From Pandoraea vervacti (GTDB taxonomy: Bacteria; Pseudomonadota; Gammaproteobacteria; Burkholderiales; Burkholderiaceae): a stretch of 64,000 nucleotides of DNA. Location: contig NZ_CP010897.2 of the NCBI RefSeq assembly GCF_000934605.2, positions 5,394,001-5,458,000 of the forward strand. Direction: 5' to 3'. This document shows positions 8,887-17,826 of the stretch, piece after piece (the first letter of the stretch is position 1; every line of letters begins with the position of its first letter). Under the pieces are notes generated by a model that saw only the letters and a list, made by a program, of their open reading frames with translations, was not told where the DNA came from and made no database searches. Made by a program: the position numbers and the translations under genes.

Positions 8887-8998
8887 CTCTGTGTGTTTCC
8901 TCTTCCCTGAAGGCCGCCGGTACGCGTGCGCTGCTTTCATGACGGATACCGGCCGCCGTTCGCTCGCCCCATGTTGCGGCGAGCCCCCTGCCCCGGAC

Positions 8999-9328
8999 TT
9001 ACTTCGCCGGGGCGCCGGCCAGCACCCAGTCCACCAGGATCTTGGCGTCGGCATCCGACAAGTTCGGGTGCGCCGGCATCGGGATCGGACCCCAGACGCC
9101 CGAGCCGCCGCCCTTCACTTTCTTGACCAGCTTGGCCACGGCATCCTTGTCGCCCTTGTACTTGGCGGCGACTTCCTGATACGACGGGCCAACGAGCTTC
9201 TTGTCCACTGCGTGGCAACCCATACAGGCGTTGGCGCCGGCGAGTTTGGTCGCAGCGGCGACGTCGACACCGGCATGCGCCAGCGAGGTGCCGGCCAGCA
9301 TGGCCGCAGCGATCAGCATCTTCTTCAT
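8999..9328 (-). CDS. Small class I cytochrome c (c-551/c8-like)
   Basis: A 109-residue periplasmic monohaem cytochrome with a cleavable signal peptide (MKKMLIAAAMLAGTSLAHA), haem motif CMGCH (35-39) and distal methionine in the PMPAH stretch. Class I c-551/c8 proteins of this size shuttle single electrons. Its place between soxD and soxY suggests it accepts electrons from SoxAX or SoxCD and passes them to a terminal oxidase; some authors label such genes soxE, but I leave the symbol blank. The C-terminal half resembles the last haem domain of the adjacent SoxD, which suggests a shared origin. Confidence 0.9.
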   Translation of the reverse strand: MKKMLIAAAMLAGTSLAHAGVDVAAATKLAGANACMGCHAVDKKLVGPSYQEVAAKYKGDKDAVAKLVKKVKGGGSGVWGPIPMPAHPNLSDADAKILVDWVLAGAPAK

Positions 9329-9416
9329 TGTTGCTCCTTCGGTTTATGTAGGGGACGGGGTCCTGCGGCGGCCGCGGACATTGTCGTCGGCGCATCCGTC
9401 GGACACCCTTGCCCGC

Positions 9417-10664
9417 TCAACGTGCACCACGAAGCATCCAGTCGACCATCGTACGGATATCGGCTTCTGCAACCTGTGATTGCGGCGGCATTGGCATGCT
9501 GCCCCAATTACCGGCACCTCCGGCACGTATCTTCGCCACCAGTATTTCAGTCGCATCCGACTGCCCATGGTACTTGGCGGCGACCTCCGAGAAGGCGGGC
9601 CCGATCTTCTTGTCGGTAACGCCGTGACAGGCCAGACAACCGTTCTTATCCGCAAGCGTTGCTGCCGGTGACGTCGCAGCGGCGGTTTGGGCCGGCGCGT
9701 CCGGACTCGCCATGCCTAACGTGGCGAGGGCCGCGGTCCTGCGCACCGACGCATTTTGCGCGGCGGTGCCCGACAGCGGCGGCAGCTTCGTATCGATACC
9801 ACGCACCGGGCCGATGACCCGGTTTTGCGCAGCCAGATCTCCGTGTGCGTCGCGGGCGTACGCAGGGAGTGCGGACGTCACGATACCAGCCTCGGGGCAA
9901 TCCTGCATACACGCCTTGTTATGGGTATCCGGTTTGTCGCCCACGCGCCACATGCCGTGCGCGCGCGTCATGCCGTTGCGATTGGGCATGCGCTGCTGTA
10001 CCTCGGCGATGTTCCTGTCGGACAGCACGAAGTCCGCCGGCACGATTTCGCCGAGGTTGAGGATATAGGCGGTCACCGCGTACACCTCGTCCGGCGTGAG
10101 CGAACGAGGCGCGTTCCACGGCATGGCGCGACGGATGTAGTCCCACATCGTCGAGACCGTGTCGATCTTCATGAGCGTGGTGCGCACCGGCTGGTTATTG
10201 CCGCGCAGCGACGCCACGTGGCCGGTCCTGATGTCGTCTGCCGTGGTGCCGCCCACCAGTGGATTGAAGACTTCGTTACTCTCGCCGAACGTGCCGTGAC
10301 ACGAGGCGCAGCGCGCATCGTAGAGCTTCTGCCCGTCGGCCACGGAACCTTGCCCCCTGGGCAGGCCCTTGAAATCGGGCCGCACGTCGATGTCCCACGC
10401 GCTCAGTTCCGCAGCGCTCGCGTCACGGCCAATGCCCGACGGGGCCTTGATGGCGGATGCGGTGGACATGGTTGGCTGCGCCGCTTTTGTGGCAGGCGCA
10501 GCGAGCGCCGTCGGCGCCAACCACGCCGCGACCGTCAGCCCGACAACGGCCAATGCCGCCGCCCACAATCCGGCGATCACTGCGGACTGCGTCCGATGCC
10601 GCCGCACGGCCTTCGGCTTGTGAATCGGCTTGTGAATCAGCTTGCGTTCAGTCGACGTGGACAT
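9417..10664 (-). CDS. soxD: SoxD, dihaem cytochrome c subunit of sulfane dehydrogenase
   Basis: SoxD is the electron-accepting subunit of SoxCD, which oxidises the sulfane sulfur held on SoxYZ. The 415-residue protein has an unusually charged 25-residue cytoplasmic lead, a hydrophobic export or anchor segment (about 27-57), then two cytochrome domains with CASCH (119-123) and CLACH (343-347). The second domain, with its GSMPMPP methionine region, closely resembles the stand-alone cytochrome encoded just downstream. Its start overlaps the end of soxC by 17 bases, indicating translational coupling. Confidence 0.93.
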   Translation of the reverse strand: MSTSTERKLIHKPIHKPKAVRRHRTQSAVIAGLWAAALAVVGLTVAAWLAPTALAAPATKAAQPTMSTASAIKAPSGIGRDASAAELSAWDIDVRPDFKGLPRGQGSVADGQKLYDARCASCHGTFGESNEVFNPLVGGTTADDIRTGHVASLRGNNQPVRTTLMKIDTVSTMWDYIRRAMPWNAPRSLTPDEVYAVTAYILNLGEIVPADFVLSDRNIAEVQQRMPNRNGMTRAHGMWRVGDKPDTHNKACMQDCPEAGIVTSALPAYARDAHGDLAAQNRVIGPVRGIDTKLPPLSGTAAQNASVRRTAALATLGMASPDAPAQTAAATSPAATLADKNGCLACHGVTDKKIGPAFSEVAAKYHGQSDATEILVAKIRAGGAGNWGSMPMPPQSQVAEADIRTMVDWMLRGAR

Positions 10665-12039
10665 TGGTCACCTCTCCGCTCTGTGCCACTTGCCACGTCT
10701 GAATCGCGTTGTTGTGATAGATCGACCTGGTGCCGCGCACCTCTCGCAGTTGCCGGTAGCGCGGCTGCACGAAGCCGGTCTCGTCCACGGCGCGGCTTTG
10801 CAGCAGGGCGGGCGAGCCGTCCCATTGCCAGTCGAAATTGAAACGCGTGAGGCACTTGGGCAGCACCGGCGATTCGAGCCGCGCCGCGCGCCAGGACCTG
10901 CCGCCATCGGTGGACACGTCGACCCGCTTGATGCGCCCACGTCCCGACCAGGCAAGGCCCGTCACATTGAAGTAGCCGCGATCGAGCAACGCCTGGCCGC
11001 CCGACGGCGAGGTGATGACCGACTTGCACTCCTGAATCGATGTGTACTGACGGTGCTGGCCGTCCGGCATCAGATCGACGTAGTGGCTCGTTTCATCCTT
11101 GGTATTCCACGGTGCGTCGCCCACTTTGATGCGACGCAGCCATTTCACCCACGAAACGCCCTGCACGCCGGGCACCACCAGACGCAACGGATAACCGTTC
11201 TCCGGGCGCAGCATCTCGCCGTTCATTGCCCAGGCGACCAGCACGTCGGAGAGGGCCGCTTCCATGGAGATCGTGCGCGTCATGCCGGAGCCGTCGCCGC
11301 CTTCGGCGAGCACGAACTGGCCACGCCGGGTGTCGGCGCCCACATCGTCGAGCAGCACCGACAACGGCACACCCGTGAACTCGCAGCATGAGAGCATGCC
11401 GTGGGTGTACTGGACGGTCGGCACGGCTGCATTACCCCATTCCATGCCGGTGTTCGCACCGCATTCGATGAAGTGCATGCGCGAGACCGATGGCAGTCGC
11501 ATGATGTCGTCCATCGTGTACACCTTCGACTGACGCACGAGGCCGTGCACCATCAGACGATGCTGCGTCGGGTCGACTTCCTGCCAGCCCTGATGGTGGC
11601 GCTCGAAGTGCAGGCCGCTGGGCGTGATGATGCCGAAGAGCCCTTGCAACGGCGTGAACGCGACCGAGGCTTGCGCGGTCTGGGTGAGTCCCGGGGACTG
11701 GCGTCGTTGCAGATTCGCCTCGAACTTCGAGGGCATGCCGTACGGGCGCGCGGCCACGGGTTGACCCAGCGAGGTTGCCCACGGGCGCGGTTCGAGGATC
11801 ATCGGGTCGCCAGCGCCGAGCCCATTCGAGGCATTCGAGGCATGCGGCGCATCGGCGGCGAACGCCGCGCCACCCGCGAGGGCAGCGCCGGCGGCAAGAA
11901 AGCTGCGTTGCAGGAATCCGCGTCGCGAGGGATTCAGCCCGTCGCGCGTAATGTCGGCGGCGAGTGTGCCGTCGATGAAATGCTCCGGCGCCCGGCGCAA
12001 TCGGCCTGATTGGCCGGCTGGCGATACGTTGTCGCTCAC
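10648..12039 (-). CDS. soxC: SoxC, molybdopterin subunit of sulfane dehydrogenase
   Basis: SoxC belongs to the sulfite oxidase family and with SoxD performs the multi-electron oxidation of SoxY-bound sulfane sulfur, making thiosulfate oxidation complete. The 463-residue protein carries a twin-arginine signal placed about 40 residues in (SRRGFLQRSFLAAG). The Mo-binding cysteine lies in HFIECGANTGMEW, and a C-terminal Mo-cofactor dimerisation domain with DVSTDGGRSW follows. I chose the GTG at 12039, which has GAGGAGACAGG before it; the in-frame ATG at 12075 has no ribosome site. It directly follows soxR. Confidence 0.94.
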   Translation of the reverse strand: MSDNVSPAGQSGRLRRAPEHFIDGTLAADITRDGLNPSRRGFLQRSFLAAGAALAGGAAFAADAPHASNASNGLGAGDPMILEPRPWATSLGQPVAARPYGMPSKFEANLQRRQSPGLTQTAQASVAFTPLQGLFGIITPSGLHFERHHQGWQEVDPTQHRLMVHGLVRQSKVYTMDDIMRLPSVSRMHFIECGANTGMEWGNAAVPTVQYTHGMLSCCEFTGVPLSVLLDDVGADTRRGQFVLAEGGDGSGMTRTISMEAALSDVLVAWAMNGEMLRPENGYPLRLVVPGVQGVSWVKWLRRIKVGDAPWNTKDETSHYVDLMPDGQHRQYTSIQECKSVITSPSGGQALLDRGYFNVTGLAWSGRGRIKRVDVSTDGGRSWRAARLESPVLPKCLTRFNFDWQWDGSPALLQSRAVDETGFVQPRYRQLREVRGTRSIYHNNAIQTWQVAQSGEVTNVHVD

Positions 12040-12107
12040 CCCTGTCTCCTCGCGTTTTGCGGCGTTCGCCAGCATCGCGAGGACACTGGCGGCTTACGGC
12101 TTTTGTA

Positions 12108-12455
12108 TTAGTTCGTGCGCGGCATGAACCCGTCGACGGCACGCTCCGGCAACGCTTCCTCCTCGATGCGACCCGCGACCTGCACGCACACCGCCCGACA
12201 GATCTCGACCACGCCGGTATCCGCGATCGTGTAATACACCTGATTCCCGTCGCGGCGGCGGGACAACACGCCCGCCTGGTACATCGCGCCCAAATGCCGG
12301 GACACGTTCGTCTGCGATGAACCGACCTCCGTCACCACCTCGTTCACCGAACGCTCGCCCCCGCACAGCGCGTGCAGGATCCGCAGCCGCGTCGGCTCGG
12401 AGAGCAGGCTGAAGTAGTGCGACACCTTTTCGAATACGCGATCGAGTTCTTCCAT
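12108..12455 (-). CDS. soxR: SoxR, ArsR-family repressor of the sox genes
   Basis: A 115-residue ArsR-type winged-helix regulator. The recognition-helix region reads SSQTNVSRHLGAMYQAGVL and the wing RRRDGNQVYYTI. The family's sox-linked members (SoxR, BigR, SqrR, YgaV) sense sulfane sulfur or persulfide through a cysteine pair; here candidates are C31 at the end of the second helix and C86 or C90 in the C-terminal helix. That role is inferred from family and context. It is the first gene of the leftward sox run, 68 bases before soxC, with a perfect palindrome 41 bases upstream that would let it control itself and the operon. It is unrelated to the redox regulator of E. coli also called SoxR. 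Confidence 0.9.
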   Translation of the reverse strand: MEELDRVFEKVSHYFSLLSEPTRLRILHALCGGERSVNEVVTEVGSSQTNVSRHLGAMYQAGVLSRRRDGNQVYYTIADTGVVEICRAVCVQVAGRIEEEALPERAVDGFMPRTN

Positions 12456-12495
12456 GACGGTCAGTCTTCAAGTTCGTGCGAAGGCACAGAGAGTT

Positions 12496-12523
12496 CCGTA
12501 TATGCCTACATACGCATATACGG
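12496..12523. promoter_or_regulatory. Palindromic operator upstream of soxR
   Basis: CCGTATATGC and GCATATACGG are perfect 10-bp inverted arms around the 8-base spacer CTACATAC. AT-rich interrupted palindromes of this size are typical ArsR-family sites, and its position 41 bases before the soxR start suggests autorepression and control of the sox operon. Confidence 0.75.
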
Positions 12524-12989
12524 ATAATCGAAATAACGGGCGACGGAATCAAGCTGCACTGCAACACGTCGGAGACCGATCTTTCGTCGGATCGGCGCCA
12601 CCGCGCGGCATGCAAATGGCCAAACCCATGTATACCGTGAGATATAGCGCACCACGTGTCATGCACTTGCGCGGTGCAAGTCTGCACCTGCGTCAACGAA
12701 TCCGTTGGCATGCATGAACGCAAAGCGGTTTGAGGCATCAGGGAAAAACCTGATAAGAAAAATGACGGTAGGACGGCATTTCTGCAAAGCGCTGATCGCC
12801 AAGTTTGCCCCGGAAAGGGGGAAAGCGGAAAGCGAACAAACGTTGAGTCAGCGAAGGAGCCGCAGGCGGCGAGTGGAAAACGGGCGGACGGCAAACGCGA
12901 CGGCCGCCGTCCTCAACCCTGCATTGCGACCATCGTGCTCGCCTCAGGCCAATGGCATCGCTTGATGCATACCGATTGCTCGCACGACG
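12524..12989. other. Gap upstream of the soxR operator
   Basis: About 465 bases between the soxR operator and the end of the secretion transporter gene. It must hold the leftward sox promoter. A second, weaker ATA-rich patch (GTATACCGTGAGATATAG near 12630) could be a degenerate operator. Apart from a short GACGGCCGCCGTC palindrome near 12900 I see no gene, repeat or clear terminator. Confidence 0.4.
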
Positions 12990-14762
12990 TTACTCGAACT
13001 GATAAGACCAGTTGGCATTGAACCGCAACGGACGGTTCGGCGAATTGGTCGGCGCATCGGCCATCGGCTTCGCGATGGAGAGGTCGAGCGAATAATACTT
13101 GCTGTCGGAGATCCGCACGCCCAGCCCTACGGAGGCCAGTTGGTTGTGAAACAGCCGCCCGTAGTTCAGGTAGACCTTGGCCGTATCGAGCATCAGATAC
13201 GGCTGGATCGTCTTCAGATATCGGAAGTCGGCGCGGAACATCCGGTTCAGTTCGATGGACGCGCCCCAGCCCTTGTCCCCGGCAATTTCCCCGGCAGGGT
13301 AGCCCAGACCGAAGCGCTGACCGCCGAACGTCGCCTGCTCGGAGGTCGGCAGCGTGTTGCCGCTGTACTGCGCACCGGCAGAGACGACGACGCCGAACTC
13401 CCACGGCAGCACCACCCCCTGCTTCGCATCCAGATTGAAACGCCAGAACGACAGATCGTACGGTCCCAGAATCTGCTGAATGCCTGCCGGTTGCGTCGTA
13501 TACGACTGGCTCGCGCCCATTCCGTTGAAACCCTTGAAGACGCCCAGCGTGGCGCTGCGGGTCTGCTTCTCGGTGACCTCGTTGTACGCCAGTTGCACTT
13601 GCCCGGCGCGCACGTTCGTTTTCGAACTGATGTTGTTCGGCGAATTCGGCACCTCATAGCGATCGCGTGAATTCACACCGTACATGCCGCCGCTGACGGT
13701 CAGGCTACGCTGATTGTTGAGCAGGATCGGGTACGACACGCTCACTGCCACACGTTTGGTGTCGAGGTGGCGCGTGAGGCCGGCAAGCGCCTGATCGTCC
13801 GGCTGTCCGCGGTAGTGCGACGCATCGAGGCGCGCCTGCAATCCGTCGGAGCCGAGCGGCTGAACATACGACGCCGCGTAAAACTCTTCGTCGTTATGCC
13901 CCTTGGGCGCGATAGCGGTCAGTTGAATCTGCTCGCCCAGTGGCGTGAGCGCATTGCTCGTTACCGTAAAGACGCCGCGGATGCCCGGATTGTTATAGGA
14001 GAGCGAAGTGCCCAACGCAACCGGTTGACGCGCCACATCGAGCGAGAGTTCGGTCGCGCCATCGGTCTGCGTGGGCGGCTGCACATCGGCCTTGATCTTC
14101 ATGCCGGGCACGAGCGTGAGCAGGTTCAGATAGCGCTCGAACGTCGCGCGCTTCAGAGGCCGCTCCGCCTCGATGTGCGCAGCGATGTCATGCAGGCGCT
14201 GCTCGGACGGCCCGGGCGTGCCGGTGATCTTCGTGCTGGAGATATACCCTTCGACGACGGTCACGCGCACGAAGCCATCGGCGAAATCCTGCGCGGGCAC
14301 GAAGGCGAAGGACAGCAGATAACCCGCATCCTGATACATCTTCGTGACCTGATTGGCCTTCTCGACCAGATCGCCGATGGTCACTTCCTTGCCGGCCAAT
14401 GGCGCGAACAGCCCCGCAATTTCCTCGAACGGTAATGATTTCACGCCCTCGATACCGAAACGCTGGGGTGTAATCTTGCGAGCCAGCAGGGCCTTGAGAG
14501 CGTCTTCCTGCGTCGGCGGCTGAATATGAATCGTTGGCGCCGGCGCCTTGGGCGCCTCGATCTTCGGAATGCTTTGCATCGGATCGCCCCGCACCGGACT
14601 GGCGTCGGCCCAGGCGTATTGCGTGCCGAACAGGCTCAGGGAACAAAGCGATACGGCGACGACCTCGACTACGCGTACGACACTGCGATTACGAACAGAC
14701 TTGACCGAGCCCTCACGCGCGACGCGTGACGCAAGACGGGACTCTCCCTGGCGATGCGCCAT
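12990..14762 (-). CDS. Two-partner secretion outer-membrane transporter (ShlB/FhaC family)
   Basis: TpsB proteins are Omp85-type barrels that thread one partner exoprotein (TpsA) across the outer membrane. The roughly 590-residue protein has a signal segment ending near QYAWADA, a proline-rich linker (about 70-95 of the extended frame), POTRA domains, and a 16-strand barrel with the FGLGYPAGE motif and a final aromatic-ending strand (WSYQFE). I chose the ATG at 14762; a TTG at 14828 is the longest option. There is no TpsA gene in the window, and the gene stands between the fcc and sox sulfur genes on the same strand, an odd location. The partner may be encoded elsewhere. Confidence 0.85.
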   Translation of the reverse strand: MAHRQGESRLASRVAREGSVKSVRNRSVVRVVEVVAVSLCSLSLFGTQYAWADASPVRGDPMQSIPKIEAPKAPAPTIHIQPPTQEDALKALLARKITPQRFGIEGVKSLPFEEIAGLFAPLAGKEVTIGDLVEKANQVTKMYQDAGYLLSFAFVPAQDFADGFVRVTVVEGYISSTKITGTPGPSEQRLHDIAAHIEAERPLKRATFERYLNLLTLVPGMKIKADVQPPTQTDGATELSLDVARQPVALGTSLSYNNPGIRGVFTVTSNALTPLGEQIQLTAIAPKGHNDEEFYAASYVQPLGSDGLQARLDASHYRGQPDDQALAGLTRHLDTKRVAVSVSYPILLNNQRSLTVSGGMYGVNSRDRYEVPNSPNNISSKTNVRAGQVQLAYNEVTEKQTRSATLGVFKGFNGMGASQSYTTQPAGIQQILGPYDLSFWRFNLDAKQGVVLPWEFGVVVSAGAQYSGNTLPTSEQATFGGQRFGLGYPAGEIAGDKGWGASIELNRMFRADFRYLKTIQPYLMLDTAKVYLNYGRLFHNQLASVGLGVRISDSKYYSLDLSIAKPMADAPTNSPNRPLRFNANWSYQFE

Positions 14763-14959
14763 CCCATGCCCCCCAACGCTTATTTTTTCGTTGAGCCAGT
14801 GTAACCGCGAGGGGTAATGCCCCGTCAACGGGGGAAAGCGGGGGTTTGCAGCGCGTTGACAACACCGCGAACAAGCGTGTCGGACCCACGTAGGTTGCCG
14901 CGCTTAGAGAGCCCCCTCCAAACGCCATTCGACGACGGCAAGCGTCGCCGAAATGCGCA

Positions 14960-16273
14960 TTACGCCAGCATGTCGGCCCAGATACCTTGCGCCCACGCGA
15001 GCCCCAGGGCGAATTCGTCCCGGGTAGCGCGTGGCGACGCGCCGCCCGTGCCCGGCACCGGCATCATGGTGCGTTGCGATGCGTCGAAGCGATGCACGCT
15101 CGCCACGTGCATCGCTTCGGTAGCCGAAACGAACGTGTAGCAGGTGTTGCTGTACAGCGGCTCGGGATTGACCGGCCGACCGGACAGGGTCGCCACGATC
15201 GCCGCAGCGCAGACCTTGCCGTGCTGATTGGCCATGTGGCCGGACTTCGGCATCTGCGGGGCGATCTGGATGGCATCGCCAAGAATATGAATGTCGCGCT
15301 GGGCGCGTGAGGCGAAGCTCAGGAAGTCGACGTCGCACCAACGCCCGTTGGCCGTTGCGAGACCGCTCTGTACGGCGATATCACCGGCACGCATCGGCGC
15401 AATGACGTTCAGCACGTCGGCGCGCACCTCCTCCCCCAATTCGAAATGCGCCATCGACTGCGCGCCGTCGATGGCGACCGCCGTGCAGTTGAATTGCGGG
15501 TGATACTCCACGATGCCGGCGAATTGCGTGCGCCACACGTCGTGGAACTGGTCCGCCTCGGCCAGCACCTGCGCGTTGGCATCGAAGATAAGGACTTTCG
15601 CCCGGGGATTGTGCCGCTTCACCCACGCCGCCGCCTGACAAGCCCGCTCGTAGGGCGCAGGCGGGCAGCGAAATGGCGCCTCGGGAATCGTGATGGCGAA
15701 CACCCCGCCTTCGGGCATCGCCTTGAGCCGGGCATGCAGCAAGGCGCTCTCACGTGCGTCGGTCCAGCCAACGGGAAGCGCCTCGCGAATTTTGGGATCG
15801 TTCAGGCCAGCAATGGCCTCGCGGTGCAACGACACGCCCGGCGAGACGATCAGCTTGTCATAGGCAAGGCGCGCTCCGTCAGCGAGGCGGACTTGCTTGC
15901 GCTCGGCGTCGATGGCCTCGGCGCGCGTACGCCGCCAGACGACGCCGTGACGGGCGACGAGCCGGTCATACGACACCGTCAGATCGCTCACCCGCAGGTT
16001 GCCGCCGACCACGAGATTCGATAAGGGCTGGGACACGAACGCCGGGTTCGGCTCGACGAGCGTGACCTCGATGGTGTTGCCCGAGAGCACACGCAGCGCC
16101 TTCGCGGCCGTGGCGCCGCCGAATCCCCCGCCGATCACGACAACGCGCGCGCGCCCTTTGACCGGCGTCGGCCAGAGCGCGGCGGCCATGGTCGTGGAGA
16201 TGCCCGAGATGCCAGACATCCCGAACAGCGCGGCCGTCGAACGCAGACCGAGGAGAAATTGGCGACGATGCAT
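14960..16273 (-). CDS. fccB: Flavocytochrome c sulfide dehydrogenase, flavoprotein subunit
   Basis: FccB oxidises sulfide to polysulfide or sulfur in the periplasm with FAD and hands electrons to the cytochrome subunit. The 437-residue protein begins with a short Tat-like leader (MHRRQFLLGL), followed by the FAD-binding VVIGGGFGG (45-53). The two redox cysteines that characterise the family are present at C203 (FRCPPAPYE) and C378 (SNTCYTF). A LGDA motif near 331-334 closes the FAD site, and the C-terminal capping domain is complete. The ATG at 16273 is 10 bases after the cytochrome gene, so the pair is an operon. SoxF is an alternative name for the same type of protein when linked to sox genes. 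Confidence 0.93.
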   Translation of the reverse strand: MHRRQFLLGLRSTAALFGMSGISGISTTMAAALWPTPVKGRARVVVIGGGFGGATAAKALRVLSGNTIEVTLVEPNPAFVSQPLSNLVVGGNLRVSDLTVSYDRLVARHGVVWRRTRAEAIDAERKQVRLADGARLAYDKLIVSPGVSLHREAIAGLNDPKIREALPVGWTDARESALLHARLKAMPEGGVFAITIPEAPFRCPPAPYERACQAAAWVKRHNPRAKVLIFDANAQVLAEADQFHDVWRTQFAGIVEYHPQFNCTAVAIDGAQSMAHFELGEEVRADVLNVIAPMRAGDIAVQSGLATANGRWCDVDFLSFASRAQRDIHILGDAIQIAPQMPKSGHMANQHGKVCAAAIVATLSGRPVNPEPLYSNTCYTFVSATEAMHVASVHRFDASQRTMMPVPGTGGASPRATRDEFALGLAWAQGIWADMLA

Positions 16274-16283
16274 GCTGTCCGGC

Positions 16284-16898
16284 CTATGGCGAAGCGGGCG
16301 GCTGCGCGGAGGGTGACGCGTCCGGTCGTGCCGAGGGAACCGCGACGGCCGATGGCATCGGTGCGGCTCTCGAAGACGATGACGCGCCGGCGCCGGGCTG
16401 CGAAGCGAAGTAGGCAGCAATACGTTGCAGTTCGTCCTCGCGATAGCCCTTGAGCAACTGCGGCATCAACGTGGCGGGCTGTCGCCCGTCGCGCATGGCG
16501 GCAAGCGACGCCATCAGTGGCGCTGCCGCCCGCCCTTCCAGTACCGACAACGTCTGCTTGCCCGCCGTGACCGGCGCCGCCGCATTGTGGCAAGTCATGC
16601 AGGCCATCGCCCAGTCGCGCGCCTGCCAGTCCGTTTGCCCGCCAGACGGCAAGCCGGGTGGGTGACGGGGCCGCGCGTCCGAGCCGGGAGACGGCGACGA
16701 TTCGGCCGGGGGCCTTGCAAGATAGACGGGTGAAGCCGCATGAACGCCCGAGGCTTCGGAAGTTTGCGCAGCGGCCATACCGATGGCCATGGACCCGGTG
16801 ACGGAAACGAACACCGCCGCGAACGGCTGCCTCACCTTGGGGTGACGCAAACGATCGCGGCGGTGCGTTGTGGGGCCATCGCCCTGGCGCGTACGCAA
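16284..16898 (-). CDS. fccA: Flavocytochrome c sulfide dehydrogenase, monohaem cytochrome subunit
   Basis: Electron-accepting partner of FccB. One haem motif, CMTCH, lies in the middle of the protein and a distal methionine is seen in TLMPQLLKGY, followed by the family-typical ELQRIAAYFA helix. The N-terminus contains a hydrophobic export segment. The start is uncertain: the longest frame begins with TTG at 16898, while a GTG at 16835 sits closer to the hydrophobic segment. Flanking the haem domain are low-complexity Pro/Ser/Ala stretches, including a tail of about 35 residues after the fold, which is unusual for the family. It directly precedes fccB. Confidence 0.82.
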   Translation of the reverse strand: MRTRQGDGPTTHRRDRLRHPKVRQPFAAVFVSVTGSMAIGMAAAQTSEASGVHAASPVYLARPPAESSPSPGSDARPRHPPGLPSGGQTDWQARDWAMACMTCHNAAAPVTAGKQTLSVLEGRAAAPLMASLAAMRDGRQPATLMPQLLKGYREDELQRIAAYFASQPGAGASSSSRAAPMPSAVAVPSARPDASPSAQPPASP

Positions 16899-16923
16899 GG
16901 AAAATTCCGAGGCGCCGGGTGGA

Positions 16924-17706
16924 TCAGTTACCGGTCTTGTTCGACGGTCCCGGCTTGACCGGGCCTTCGCTGATCGGCGCCGGCGAGGATAGCGGCTTCG
17001 CCGTCACCGTCTCGTTGCCGATCGGCGTCGTCGTCACCGTTGCCGCGTTGGGGTCGTCAGGCTGTGCGGGCGCCGGATTCTTCTGGGCTTCCGTCGACAG
17101 GCGCTGCGCCTCTTCAGGCTTCACGTATTCGTAGAGTTTGACGACCTTCTGCACGCCGTCGACCCGGCTCGCCACATTGGCGCCGATGGTGCCCTCTTCC
17201 TGGGAGACCAGTCCCATCAGATAGACGTCGCCGCGTTCGGTGACCACCTTGAAGACGTTGGCCGAGATCTCCTTGGTGTTGATCAGGTTGGCCTTGACCT
17301 TGCTGGTGATCCACGCGTCGTTCGAGCGTGAGCCGAAGGAGCTCTTCGGCCCGATGGCCAGTTCGTCGACGATGCCGCGCACGTTGCTGATCTGCTTGAC
17401 GATGTTCACGGCCGCCTGCTTGGTGGCATCGTTCGGAACCTCGCCGGTCAGCAGCACGCGACGGTTGAAGACGGTCACGTTCACGTGCACCGCGTCGTCG
17501 GTCAGCGTATTGGCGATGTTGGCTTCGGCCTTGACCTGAATCTCGCGGTCTTCCGTCTGCGCACCGACCGAGCGCCGGTCGGTGGCGACGAGCGCGCCTG
17601 TCGCGGCACCGCCAAGAATGATGGGGGCGCAACCGGCCAGGGTTGCAGCAATCAACGCTGCCGCAGCAAGCGGCTTAACAACGCCTTGGACGCGTCGGAA
17701 ACTCAT
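16924..17706 (-). CDS. dolP: DolP (YraP)-like lipoprotein with two BON domains
   Basis: Outer-membrane lipoprotein that helps maintain envelope integrity in Gram-negative bacteria. The signal peptide ends in a lipobox with acylated C26 (TLAGC). Two BON domains follow, about residues 50-118 and 128-197, with the typical VLLTGEV and VYLMGLV strands. A disordered, Pro/Thr-rich tail of some 55 residues is longer than in the E. coli protein. Its position next to diaA-like, yraN and rsmI reproduces the conserved enterobacterial rsmI-lpoA-yraN-diaA-dolP neighbourhood without lpoA. Confidence 0.88.
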   Translation of the reverse strand: MSFRRVQGVVKPLAAAALIAATLAGCAPIILGGAATGALVATDRRSVGAQTEDREIQVKAEANIANTLTDDAVHVNVTVFNRRVLLTGEVPNDATKQAAVNIVKQISNVRGIVDELAIGPKSSFGSRSNDAWITSKVKANLINTKEISANVFKVVTERGDVYLMGLVSQEEGTIGANVASRVDGVQKVVKLYEYVKPEEAQRLSTEAQKNPAPAQPDDPNAATVTTTPIGNETVTAKPLSSPAPISEGPVKPGPSNKTGN

Positions 17707-17826
17707 CGGGCTTTCTCCTTCCTGGATATTCGAACGGGACGGCCCCCGCCGCGCCGAATCGGCACCGCTCGCCCCCGCGACCCGGTGCCCGTCACATGAT
17801 CTTGACGCTTCAAGATGACAATAGGT

